The notes beneath the pieces are model-generated. The model saw only the letters and a list, made by a program, of their open reading frames with translations, was not told where the DNA came from and made no database searches. Positions 6,544-13,585 of a stretch of 14,234 nt of DNA are shown here, piece by piece. The DNA lies in the NCBI GenBank assembly GCA_035500675.1, contig DATJXA010000133.1, positions 1 to 14,234 of the forward strand. Direction: 5' to 3'. The position numbers and the translations under genes were made by a program. Within the stretch, counting starts at the first letter, position 1. Each line of letters begins with the position of its first letter. The DNA comes from JAGVPT01 sp035500675. GTDB taxonomy: Bacteria > Bacteroidota > Ignavibacteria > UBA10030 > UBA8401.

Positions 6544-7038
6544 TTATTTGAGGTCGCGGAGCTGTTTCGGTTGAAGATGCCATAACAACGTCCCCGGCCC
6601 TTTCGGCGGAAGGCTGGAAACCTCGATGCAGCATAACGCTCCTTTTTTAAATTCGATCAAAGGATGTTCGGAACCAAGAACAGCCGACGCAAGGTATCCG
6701 AGGTCGGGCTCGTGTCCGACGATCATGATATGATCGAGATTTTTATACTTGGCGAGATACAGAAGAAGTTTCTTTGCCGAACTTCCCGGAAGCAGTTCGC
6801 GGCATACCTCAATTTTATGGTCTGCTCCCATCGCTTCCGCCGCAATTTTCGCCGTGTCATGCGCTCTGATGAGCGGGCTCGTAAGGATCACGTCAATTTT
6901 TTCTATGACGTTTGCGATGCCGCGTGCCGCCTTGCGCATTTTGTCCTTCCCGTCCTCCGTGAGCGGGCGGTCGTCGTTCGGGTATCCGGAGCTCCCTCGT
7001 TGGACCGCAATGGCGTGCCGTAAAATATACAGATACAC
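6544..7038 (-). CDS. sixA: SixA-type histidine phosphatase (phosphohistidine phosphatase)
   Basis: The 164-residue protein belongs to the small SixA branch of the histidine phosphatase (phosphoglycerate-mutase-like) superfamily. The catalytic RH pair is R7-H8 in ILRHAIAV, the second Arg is R58 in TSPLIRAHDTA, Glu81 is in ELLPG and the second His is H109 in IMIVGHEPDLG. Family members dephosphorylate phosphohistidine proteins such as HPt domains; small relatives can act on other phosphoesters. Translation starts at GTG (7038), with AAGGAG 7 bases upstream overlapping the end of the preceding half-CHAD gene, 4 bases away. SixA-like and CHAD genes are often neighbours, which fits a shared role in phosphate or polyphosphate handling. 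The real substrate is unknown. Confidence 0.9.
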   Translation of the reverse strand: MYLYILRHAIAVQRGSSGYPNDDRPLTEDGKDKMRKAARGIANVIEKIDVILTSPLIRAHDTAKIAAEAMGADHKIEVCRELLPGSSAKKLLLYLAKYKNLDHIMIVGHEPDLGYLASAVLGSEHPLIEFKKGALCCIEVSSLPPKGPGTLLWHLQPKQLRDLK

Positions 7039-7042
7039 TTTT

Positions 7043-7558
7043 TCACTCCTTCGTCGCTGACACGGCGCTCATGGATCGAATCAGCCTTTGCCGAAAATCT
7101 TCGGCGCCCAGCCGTTCAATCGACGCGCAAGCCTCGTTGAACAGCTCTGTTCGGCGAGTTTGTTGGATGTGGATGAGGTCCGTGAGGGCTTTGGTGCGTA
7201 TCGCATCGTGTTGAGACGCGGTCACGCGATTGAACGACCTCATCTCCCGGAGATGAAGACGCAGCACCGGCACGTTCACATCGCAATCGGTGACTTGACC
7301 CATAACGTCGAGCAACTGCTTTACGTCGTCGAGGCACCCGCTGAATTCGTCGCCGAACGCCGCCTGAAATACTTCCATCGCATAACGCAAAGTTTTTCCG
7401 GCGAGCCTCATCTTGTGGAAATCGTTCTTCAGGCGCGGGTGTCCGACAATGCGATCCTTGCGCGATAAAAAATCGTCCAACAGAACCGGCAGCAACAACC
7501 GGGCATTTTCACGGAAACTTTTGTTGGGTTTCAGTACCGACCGTTTTGCCATCGTCAC
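7043..7558 (-). CDS. CHAD-domain protein, C-terminal half
   Basis: This 171-residue helical protein carries the second repeat of a CHAD domain: NDFHKMRLAGKTLRYAMEVF, with H48, R51, K55, R58 and Y59 matching the H-x-x-R-x-x-x-K-x-x-RY pattern, then DVKQLLDVMGQVTDCDV, the usual D-x-L-G-x-x-x-D helix. CHAD domains are basic helical domains that bind polyphosphate and locate proteins to polyphosphate granules. It begins one base after the stop of the first half (TAG, T, GTG) and in another frame. An ATG 6 bases further on (7552) is an alternative start. No ribosome site is seen, so reinitiation after the upstream stop is likely if the gene is genuine. Together the halves make up one ordinary CHAD protein of about 320 residues, either as two coupled subunits or as one gene broken by a frameshift. 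Confidence 0.82.
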   Translation of the reverse strand: MTMAKRSVLKPNKSFRENARLLLPVLLDDFLSRKDRIVGHPRLKNDFHKMRLAGKTLRYAMEVFQAAFGDEFSGCLDDVKQLLDVMGQVTDCDVNVPVLRLHLREMRSFNRVTASQHDAIRTKALTDLIHIQQTRRTELFNEACASIERLGAEDFRQRLIRSMSAVSATKE

Positions 7559-7559
7559 A

Positions 7560-8033
7560 CTACAGTGTGGACTTCGCGAACACGGCGAAAGAATCCCCGA
7601 ACTTGGACTTCCCGAGCGCTTTCAGTTCGCGCACGAGATTCCTCCGATGGAGCATTCGGGCCGTCGTTTCCCTCGCAATAAGGAGGTCGATCACTTTACG
7701 GTCGGCCGGCTCAAGGTTCGCGCGGGAGGTCGAAAGCAATTCAATAAAAACGTCGTGTTCGCGTACGGCGCCAAGCGAGCGAATGAGCGATTGGAGCCGC
7801 GCGTCGTGTTTTTTGAATTTCTTTTTGGAAAAACAATCGCGAAAAATCCTTAACACCGCTCTCAACCTCCTCGCCGCCACTCTCATGTCGTGCAGCGCCT
7901 CGATATCGTCCCCTTTCACCGTTCCGGTCTCGTACGAGAACGTTTCTTGGAACCTCGTCAGTGCGATCTTATGAAGACACACTTTCAGAGACTCTTCGGG
8001 ATCGAGGTCAACAATTTTCCAGGGCTTTGCCAT
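7560..8033 (-). CDS. CHAD-domain protein, N-terminal half
   Basis: The 157-residue product has the first CHAD repeat: IEALHDMRVAARRLRAVLRIF, with H48, R51, R55, R56 and R58 forming the conserved basic face, followed by LIRSLGAVREHDVFIELL. It ends at GDSFAVFAKSTL, just where a full-length CHAD domain would go on to its second half, which the next gene supplies. I chose the ATG at 8033 because GGAG lies 8 bases upstream; a TTG at 8066 in the same frame is less likely since it lies very close to the proposed promoter. It is the first gene of the polyphosphate-linked run that ends with Ppx and would be transcribed from the Pho-box-like promoter at 8071-8110. A role in polyphosphate binding is inferred from the family. 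Confidence 0.82.
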   Translation of the reverse strand: MAKPWKIVDLDPEESLKVCLHKIALTRFQETFSYETGTVKGDDIEALHDMRVAARRLRAVLRIFRDCFSKKKFKKHDARLQSLIRSLGAVREHDVFIELLSTSRANLEPADRKVIDLLIARETTARMLHRRNLVRELKALGKSKFGDSFAVFAKSTL

Positions 8034-8070
8034 AAGAGCCGCTCCAATTTTGTCAATCGCGGGCAAATGT

Positions 8071-8110
8071 GCAATAGCGCGAGTTGCGCACGCGATTAAG
8101 AAATTGTTAA
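8071..8110 (-). promoter_or_regulatory. Pho-box-like promoter of the CHAD-SixA-kinase-Ppx operon
   Basis: The minus strand shows TTAACA (8105-8110), 5 bases, TTAATC (8094-8099), 5 bases, a degenerate third hexamer CGCAAC (8083-8088), 6 bases, then TATTGC (8071-8076) as -10. Every spacing equals that of the porin-pst promoter, and the first 15 bases (TTAACAATTTCTTAA) are identical in the two. It sits in the 155-base gap between phoR and the CHAD gene, where I see no gene and no convincing terminator. Some transcription may therefore also arrive from phoBR. Binding by PhoB is inferred. Confidence 0.6.
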
Positions 8111-8188
8111 TTTTTGTGCGAAGTTCCTACGATTTGTTTCGGAATGCTTGACGGGATTTCGTCGGCGCAGGCATCATAGACCGGAACG

Positions 8189-9637
8189 TCACTTCTTGAG
8201 GTCAAAACGGAACGTCGTTCCCTTCCCGAGCGTGCTTTCAACTTCGACCTTTCCCCCGTGGGCTTCGACGATATGCTTGACTATCGCAAGCCCTAGTCCG
8301 GTCCCCCCGACCTCTCGGGAGCGATCCTTGTCGACGCGGTAGAATCGCTCGAAGATGCGCGAGAGATGTTCCTCGGCGATGCCGCTTCCGCTGTCGGACA
8401 CCTCGATAACGACTTTTCCGTCGTTCGCTTTGGCCGAGACGATGACGTCTCCGGATTCTTTATTGTATTTGATGGCGTTATCGATGAGATTGCTCATGAC
8501 CTCTCTCAACCGCTCTTTGTCTCCAAGCACTTCCAGTTCGGGGTCGGTCGCCAGGTCAACGCGGAGGCCGATGTGTCGTTGCACAGCCGGCTGATGAAAA
8601 TCATTGGTGACCGTCTCGAGAAACTCGTTGATATGAAAATAGCGAAAACTCATTTTCATCTCCCCCGACTCGATCCGCGAAATATCGATGAGGTCGTTCA
8701 AGAGCGTGTTGAGCCGCGCCGCATGGGACGACGCTTTCTCGATGAATAAACGGTTGACGGAAGGATCGTCGATGGCGCCGTTGAGGAGCGTTTCGAGATA
8801 ACCCTGGAGCGTGAAGATCGGCGTGCGCAGCTCGTGGGAGACATTGCCGAGGAACTCGCTCCTCGCCCGCTGCAATTTTTTTAGCTCGACAATGTCGGCT
8901 TTGAGCTTGTCAACGAGTTCGTTGACCGCCTGGGCGACTTTTCCGATCTCGTCGTTGCTTGTCGATTCGATATGCCGCTCGAGGTCGCCGAGGCGTATTT
9001 TTTCTACGTCTTCGGCGATCGTAACCATCGGCCGCGAAATCCTTCGCGAGATGAAAATGCTCGCTCCGATGATCATCGTCAGCGTGATCATACCGGCCCA
9101 AAAAATATTCCACCGGATGGCGCTCACATCCCTCTTCATTCCATCGATATGTTCGCTCACGCGGATGAACCTCACGTCCCGGAGTGTGGGGGAAGGAAGT
9201 GAATCACGGTACTGCTTCGCGACATAGAGGAATTCCTTTCCGCCCTCCTCGCTCGGGCGGATGTCAATGCCCGCCGTCTCCGTCGTTGCCTGCTGTATTT
9301 CGGGGCGCTGCAAATCGCTTACGCTATGCGACAGCTTATCGAACGGCACATCGGAATTCGCAACCACCTTTCCGTCATCAGCGATGAGGGTGACCTGCGT
9401 CCCCCAAACCACGGCGAGTTTTTTCACAGCGGCCGAGCGGGCCCGCGGTCCGGACAGCGAATCGGCGGCAAGAAAAAAATGAACGGCGTTCGCGCGCTGC
9501 TCAAGGTCGGACACAAGACGCTCTTTAAAAAGAGATTCGATCTCAAAGCTCGAGATGAGACCTACTGCGGCGATAATAACGACGGCGAGGATTAAAAACG
9601 TGAGGGTTATTTTGGTCTGGATCCGTTTCATCGTCAC
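8189..9637 (-). CDS. phoR: Membrane sensor histidine kinase, PhoR-like
   Basis: This 482-residue kinase has two membrane helices (about residues 10-30 and 178-197) enclosing an extracytoplasmic domain of about 145 residues. Then come a HAMP linker (198-250, with RRISRPMVTIAEDVEKIRLG), a HisKA dimerisation domain with phosphorylatable H268 in FLGNVSHELRTP, and an HATPase domain with N box NLIDNAIKYN (N387), G1 DSGSGI (415-420) and G2 GGTGLGL (444-450). No PAS domain is obvious between HAMP and HisKA. The GTG at 9637 overlaps the phoB stop by 4 bases (GTGA), which indicates translational coupling; an ATG at 9631 is the alternative. Paired with a PhoB-type regulator and close to pst and polyphosphate genes, it is most likely the phosphate-starvation sensor, but the family includes many related kinases. 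Confidence 0.85.
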   Translation of the reverse strand: MTMKRIQTKITLTFLILAVVIIAAVGLISSFEIESLFKERLVSDLEQRANAVHFFLAADSLSGPRARSAAVKKLAVVWGTQVTLIADDGKVVANSDVPFDKLSHSVSDLQRPEIQQATTETAGIDIRPSEEGGKEFLYVAKQYRDSLPSPTLRDVRFIRVSEHIDGMKRDVSAIRWNIFWAGMITLTMIIGASIFISRRISRPMVTIAEDVEKIRLGDLERHIESTSNDEIGKVAQAVNELVDKLKADIVELKKLQRARSEFLGNVSHELRTPIFTLQGYLETLLNGAIDDPSVNRLFIEKASSHAARLNTLLNDLIDISRIESGEMKMSFRYFHINEFLETVTNDFHQPAVQRHIGLRVDLATDPELEVLGDKERLREVMSNLIDNAIKYNKESGDVIVSAKANDGKVVIEVSDSGSGIAEEHLSRIFERFYRVDKDRSREVGGTGLGLAIVKHIVEAHGGKVEVESTLGKGTTFRFDLKK

Positions 9638-10320
9638 GCTTTGCAGCGATAGCCAACGCCTTTGACCGTCTCGATCATGTCTGCGAATTTGCCCAGCTTT
9701 TCCCTGATCTTCCTGATATGGACGTCGACCGTCCTATCGACGACAAACACTCCTTCGCCCCACACCGCATTGAGCAACACGTCCCGCGAAATAACGCGGC
9801 CCCGATGGCGCACAAGATAAACGAGCGTTTCGAATTCCTTTTTTGGGAAGATCAATTCCTTCGACCCCAGCAGCACCGAGTAGTTCGGTACGTTAATTTC
9901 AAGGTCGTCGATGCGAAGGATATCGGGCGAATCGCCCTGTTGGTCCTCGGGCTTGTCTCGCCGCAGCGCTGTCCGCACGCGCGCGACGAGTTTCTTCATG
10001 CTGATCGGCTTAACGATGTAGTCCTCGGCGCCGAGCTCGAGTCCGATGACCTCGTCGACTTCGGAGCTTTTCGCGGTGAGGAAGAGGACCGGGATCGTCT
10101 TCGTTCTGTCGTTTCGCTTCAATTCGCGGAGGACGTCGAGCCCGTTCATCTCCGTCATCATAATGTCGAGGAGGATCAGATCGACGTGGCGCTTCACCTG
10201 CTCGAGAGCTTGTTTACCGTTGCGGGCGGTGGAGACCTTGTACCCTTCTTTTTCGAGGTTGTATTGGAGCATCTCGACGATATCTTTTTCATCGTCGACA
10301 ACGAGAATGTTCTTTTGCAT
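9634..10320 (-). CDS. phoB: Phosphate regulon response regulator, PhoB-like
   Basis: The 228-residue protein has an N-terminal receiver domain with acidic pair D9-D10, phosphoacceptor D52 (LILLDIMM), T82 and K104 (YIVKPI). A C-terminal OmpR/PhoB-type winged helix spans about 130-226. The recognition-helix region GVFVVDRTVDVHIRKIREKLG is close to the VEDRTVDVHIRRLR of E. coli PhoB, and the end KGVGYRCKA is the usual wing. When phosphorylated, such regulators bind 11-base direct repeats; three candidate sites of that kind are in this window. The ATG at 10320 has no recognisable ribosome site, and only 14 bases separate it from the integrase-like gene upstream, so its translation may depend on that gene or on a leaderless or weak start. 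No Pho box is seen directly upstream. Confidence 0.88.
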   Translation of the reverse strand: MQKNILVVDDEKDIVEMLQYNLEKEGYKVSTARNGKQALEQVKRHVDLILLDIMMTEMNGLDVLRELKRNDRTKTIPVLFLTAKSSEVDEVIGLELGAEDYIVKPISMKKLVARVRTALRRDKPEDQQGDSPDILRIDDLEINVPNYSVLLGSKELIFPKKEFETLVYLVRHRGRVISRDVLLNAVWGEGVFVVDRTVDVHIRKIREKLGKFADMIETVKGVGYRCKA

Positions 10321-10334
10321 AGGTGGAGAACCGG

Positions 10335-11288
10335 TTATCCTGTGATATTGTAAGGGTCGAATTTCATGATGGTGTTGAATTGCTTGTAGGTGCGAAGCTT
10401 TTCGACCGGCGCCATGTTCTCAATGAGCGGGATCGGCCTTTCATTGTTGTAGCGGTACAAATACTTTGCCGCCTCCTGCTGCAGTTCGTCGGGCGAAGAG
10501 AACGGCTTCGAGCAATACGGCTCGACCTCGTCGAACCTTTTGATCCTTTCGAGGAATCTGCTGACCGCGAGCTTTTTCTTCGAGGGCACTTCGTGTTTAA
10601 TGCCGAGTTTCCGGAGGTTCATCGTAAAAGCATGCGTTCGCGAACGCGGTTTTGATACGCTTGCAAAAACGTTGTCGAGCGGCGTCTGGATGTACCGGAT
10701 GAGAAACGGAAAATGCATCAAGACGAACTGGACGAAGTCGAGGGCGGACAGCGTCGAATGTCTTCCGTAGATTTTCGTAATGCGCAGCCGCGAACATTCA
10801 TCGATTGCGCTGTATTGTACCATCTTCTGCTCCCCTCCTCCGGTGATAAATTTGAACGTCAGAATGACGCGGTCGCCCGGAAGGAGCGCGTCGTTCGGCC
10901 GGACCTTCCGTTGATGCATCTTTTTTAATTTCATATCGACGCCCGAGCGCCGGAGCAACTTCCAGATCGCGCTTTCGGAGAGATCGATATCGTACCAAAT
11001 AGAAAGGTACAGTTTCAGCCGCTTCTGACCGAAGCCGGTCTTCTCACGCAATTCCCTCAGGCGCTGTACGATGGCGGGCGACGTCGCTCTCGGACTGTGG
11101 TGAGGGCGACGGGACCTGTCGGCAAGGCTCGATGTATCGAGGGACGCTTTGCGATACCGCTTAAGCCATTTATAGAACGTCTTGCGGCTGATGGAATACT
11201 TCTCGCAGATGAAGGGAACGCTTTTCTTCTCTTCATACTCTCTCATCCACTCCATACGCCGCGTTAAGGCGTTGTCGTTGCTGTTCAT
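10335..11288 (-). CDS. Integrase-core (IS481-like) protein with degenerate DDE site, probably domesticated
   Basis: The 317-residue protein has the domain order of IS481/IS3-type transposases: an HTH (about 18-46, IDEN-like region with VPFICEKYSISRKTFYKWL), a second HTH-like linker (70-115, with GFGQKRLKLYL), and an RNase-H-like core marked by YSAIDECSRLRITKIY (159-174) and a C-terminal YNNERPIPLIENMAP. The three catalytic positions look lost: T144 in VILTFKFI where an Asp is usual, P203 in YIQTPLDNVF where IQTDNG is usual, and the AVSRFLERI region (241-249) where NGKVERF is usual. The frame is intact, no terminal inverted repeats were found, and it lies tightly between a small gene and phoB. 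This fits a DNA-binding protein kept for a cellular role, possibly regulation of phoBR. No ribosome site is obvious before the ATG. Confidence 0.75.
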   Translation of the reverse strand: MNSNDNALTRRMEWMREYEEKKSVPFICEKYSISRKTFYKWLKRYRKASLDTSSLADRSRRPHHSPRATSPAIVQRLRELREKTGFGQKRLKLYLSIWYDIDLSESAIWKLLRRSGVDMKLKKMHQRKVRPNDALLPGDRVILTFKFITGGGEQKMVQYSAIDECSRLRITKIYGRHSTLSALDFVQFVLMHFPFLIRYIQTPLDNVFASVSKPRSRTHAFTMNLRKLGIKHEVPSKKKLAVSRFLERIKRFDEVEPYCSKPFSSPDELQQEAAKYLYRYNNERPIPLIENMAPVEKLRTYKQFNTIMKFDPYNITG

Positions 11289-11332
11289 GGCACGCTAGGG
11301 AGATACTGATTGGAGACCCCGAAGAACGTTCG

Positions 11333-11539
11333 TTACGACGCTTTTTTGACCTTCTCGAAACGCTGGACGACCCGCGTTTCGCCGTCCGTGACAAGCGCGA
11401 CCACAACGACGTCGCCGTCGGCCGTAAGAAGAATTTCCTTCGCGCGCTTCACGGCATCGTCCTCGGTTCCCTCGACCGTTTCGTGCCGAAGGGTCTTTGG
11501 AACTTCAAGGTATTTAAAAACAGAAACCCGGTACGTCAT
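11333..11539 (-). CDS. Small 68-residue protein of unknown function
   Basis: I do not recognise this protein. It starts at an ATG (11539) with AAAGGAGGTG just upstream, one of the best ribosome sites in the window, which argues that it is real. The sequence has a likely amphipathic helix (EDDAVKRAKEILL, about residues 26-38) between strand-like stretches (YRVSVFKYLEV and GDVVVVALVT), which suggests a small alpha/beta fold. No signal peptide, Cys pair or membrane segment is visible. It begins 10 bases after the Fe-S oxidoreductase and ends 44 bases before the integrase-like gene, so it belongs to the same transcript. Confidence 0.65.
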   Translation of the reverse strand: MTYRVSVFKYLEVPKTLRHETVEGTEDDAVKRAKEILLTADGDVVVVALVTDGETRVVQRFEKVKKAS

Positions 11540-11549
11540 ACACCTCCTT

Positions 11550-13568
11550 TTAGTTTTCTATAACACCGATCCGCTCGTCGTTCGTTTCCACGGCTTCCAA
11601 CAATAGTTCGGCGATGTCCTTCACCGCAACGCGGTCGGCCGCCTCTTTTGCTTTCACCCCATCGTTCAGCATCGTCATGCAAAAAGGGCATGCCGTCCCA
11701 ACCGTCGACGCGTTCGTCGCCAGCACTTCTTCCGTTCTCTCTATATTAATTCGTTTCCCTTCCTTCTCCTCCATCCACATCCGGCCTCCGCCCGCTCCGC
11801 AGCAAAGTCCCCGGTCTTTCGATCGACCCATTTCCGTCACAGCCGTTTGAGGGATCGAGTTGATGACTGCACGGGGTGACTGGACCACGCCGTTGTACCG
11901 GGCAAGGTAGCACGAATCGTGGAACGTCACCGTTTCATTCCGCGGACGTTCGGGGCGAATCTTCCCTTCGCGGACCAGTTGGTCAAGAAAGTCTGAATGA
12001 TGGACGACGTCGTACGTTCCGCCGAATTGCGGGTATTCGTTCTTCAGCGAATGGTAACAATGCGGACAGGTGGTCACGATCTTCTTCACCCCGTATCGAT
12101 TGAGCGTTGCCACATTTTCGGAAACGAGCGTCTGCGCGAGATATTCATTCCCCATGCGCCGCGCCGCGTCCCCGTTGCATTTTTCCTCGACTCCGAGAAT
12201 TCCGAATTTGACGCCGGCATGCTTCATCAACTTCGCGAAGGCCACCGTCACGTTTCTGTATCGGGCGTCGTATGCCCCGGCACATCCCACCCAAAAGAGG
12301 ATTTCGTGCTCTCCTCCGTTTGCCATCACGGGCATCTCGAGGCCCTGAGCCCAATCGGCGCGTGTTGAGTGGCTGAATCCCCAGGGCGTAAAATTCCGTT
12401 CGAGATTGTCAAAGGTCGCACGAAGCTCCGCGGGAAACCGAGATTCGTTCAGCACGAGCCCCCTCCGCATGTCGACAATCTCATTGACGTGCTCGATCAT
12501 CACAGGACATTCATAAACGCATGCCAGGCACGTCGTGCATGCCCACAACTCCTGCGCGCTGATGAATTGATCGACAAGCGTATGGTTCAGCGCATCCTCA
12601 GCGGCCTCATTTTTATCACCAACAAGAAGAGGGGCCTTTTCCATCGTCCGACGACGCGTATCGACAATAATTTTCCGGGGGGAAAGGCGCTTGCCTGTGA
12701 TGTTTGCGGGGCACACGGAATCGCAGCGGCCGCACTCCGTACACGTGTAACCGTCGAGGAGTTGTTTCCATGTGAGGTCGTCGACATCTTTCACACCGAA
12801 CCTGACCGCCGATTCGTCCGCGAGGTCGATTGGCGTCAGCGCGCCGCGCGGCTTCAGGCTGGAAAAATAAACGTTTGGGATCGACGTAAGGACATGAAGA
12901 TGTTTTGAATACGGGAGATAATTAAGGAACCCGAGCACGAGAAGAATGTGCGACCACCAAAAGAATTGTGTCGAGCCCGTCCCTGCGCCGCCCGCAAAAC
13001 AGATTTCCGCGAGTCGCGATGAAACAGGGTAATTCATTCCTGCAGCGTAGATCCCGTCTGAAATCCTTGCAGCATTTTGGAGGAGAAGCGCTGAGACGAT
13101 GAAAAGAATCCAGACAAGAATGAGCGCGGCGTCAAAACTTTCATGGGCCGAGACTTGAAGGCGTTTTACCTTCGAGACAAACCTTCGCCAAAGGGCAACG
13201 ACAACTGAGAAGGCAACGAGAAGGCAGAATATCTCTTGAGAAAAAGTAATAAAAGAATAGAACCCGCCGAGGAATCGGAACGAAAAGGGTCCCGCTATGC
13301 CTTCGCCTATCGACTCGACGACGGCGACGATAAGGGCAAGGAAGCCCCAAAAAATTGCGAGATGAACGGTCCCGGCGAGGGGTTCACGCAAAAGCTTTGT
13401 TTGCATAAGCGCGACGCTGAAGACCCTCTTCAGCCTTTCGGATATTCCGGTAAAACGATCGTCGGGCTTGCCGATCTGCAAATATAATAGAAGACGCCGT
13501 GCGCTCACTCCAAAGGAAGCGACTGAGACAATGAGAATGGCTGTAAACAAAAAATTTCCCAACGTCAT
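11550..13568 (-). CDS. Membrane-bound Fe-S oxidoreductase, HdrD/DUF224-like (ETF:menaquinone oxidoreductase type)
   Basis: The 672-residue protein has an N-terminal membrane part with about five helices (near 7-27, 68-88, 110-128, 147-166, 203-222) like the haem b subunit NarI/HdrE. Then come two 4Fe-4S motifs (C276, C279, C282, C286 and C344, C347, C350, C354, each ending in CP) and two CCG cysteine-rich repeats. The first repeat has EKCNGDAARR (C464) and CPHC (C501, C504); the second has HDSC (C553), GLCCGAGGGR (C589, C590) and CPFC (C627, C630). Such proteins move electrons between a soluble donor, often electron transfer flavoprotein during acyl-CoA oxidation, and the menaquinone pool. 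No etfAB genes are in the window, so the donor is not shown. The ATG at 13568 lies 17 bases after the PhzF-like gene. The link to the Pho genes downstream is probably only positional. Confidence 0.88.
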   Translation of the reverse strand: MTLGNFLFTAILIVSVASFGVSARRLLLYLQIGKPDDRFTGISERLKRVFSVALMQTKLLREPLAGTVHLAIFWGFLALIVAVVESIGEGIAGPFSFRFLGGFYSFITFSQEIFCLLVAFSVVVALWRRFVSKVKRLQVSAHESFDAALILVWILFIVSALLLQNAARISDGIYAAGMNYPVSSRLAEICFAGGAGTGSTQFFWWSHILLVLGFLNYLPYSKHLHVLTSIPNVYFSSLKPRGALTPIDLADESAVRFGVKDVDDLTWKQLLDGYTCTECGRCDSVCPANITGKRLSPRKIIVDTRRRTMEKAPLLVGDKNEAAEDALNHTLVDQFISAQELWACTTCLACVYECPVMIEHVNEIVDMRRGLVLNESRFPAELRATFDNLERNFTPWGFSHSTRADWAQGLEMPVMANGGEHEILFWVGCAGAYDARYRNVTVAFAKLMKHAGVKFGILGVEEKCNGDAARRMGNEYLAQTLVSENVATLNRYGVKKIVTTCPHCYHSLKNEYPQFGGTYDVVHHSDFLDQLVREGKIRPERPRNETVTFHDSCYLARYNGVVQSPRAVINSIPQTAVTEMGRSKDRGLCCGAGGGRMWMEEKEGKRINIERTEEVLATNASTVGTACPFCMTMLNDGVKAKEAADRVAVKDIAELLLEAVETNDERIGVIEN

Positions 13569-13585
13569 ATCAGCTATAAGCTCCG

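Noticed and set aside
10321..11332. An intact insertion sequence around the integrase-like gene
   Set aside because: I could find no terminal inverted repeats or target duplication beside it, and the catalytic residues appear to be replaced. It is tightly packed among same-strand genes.
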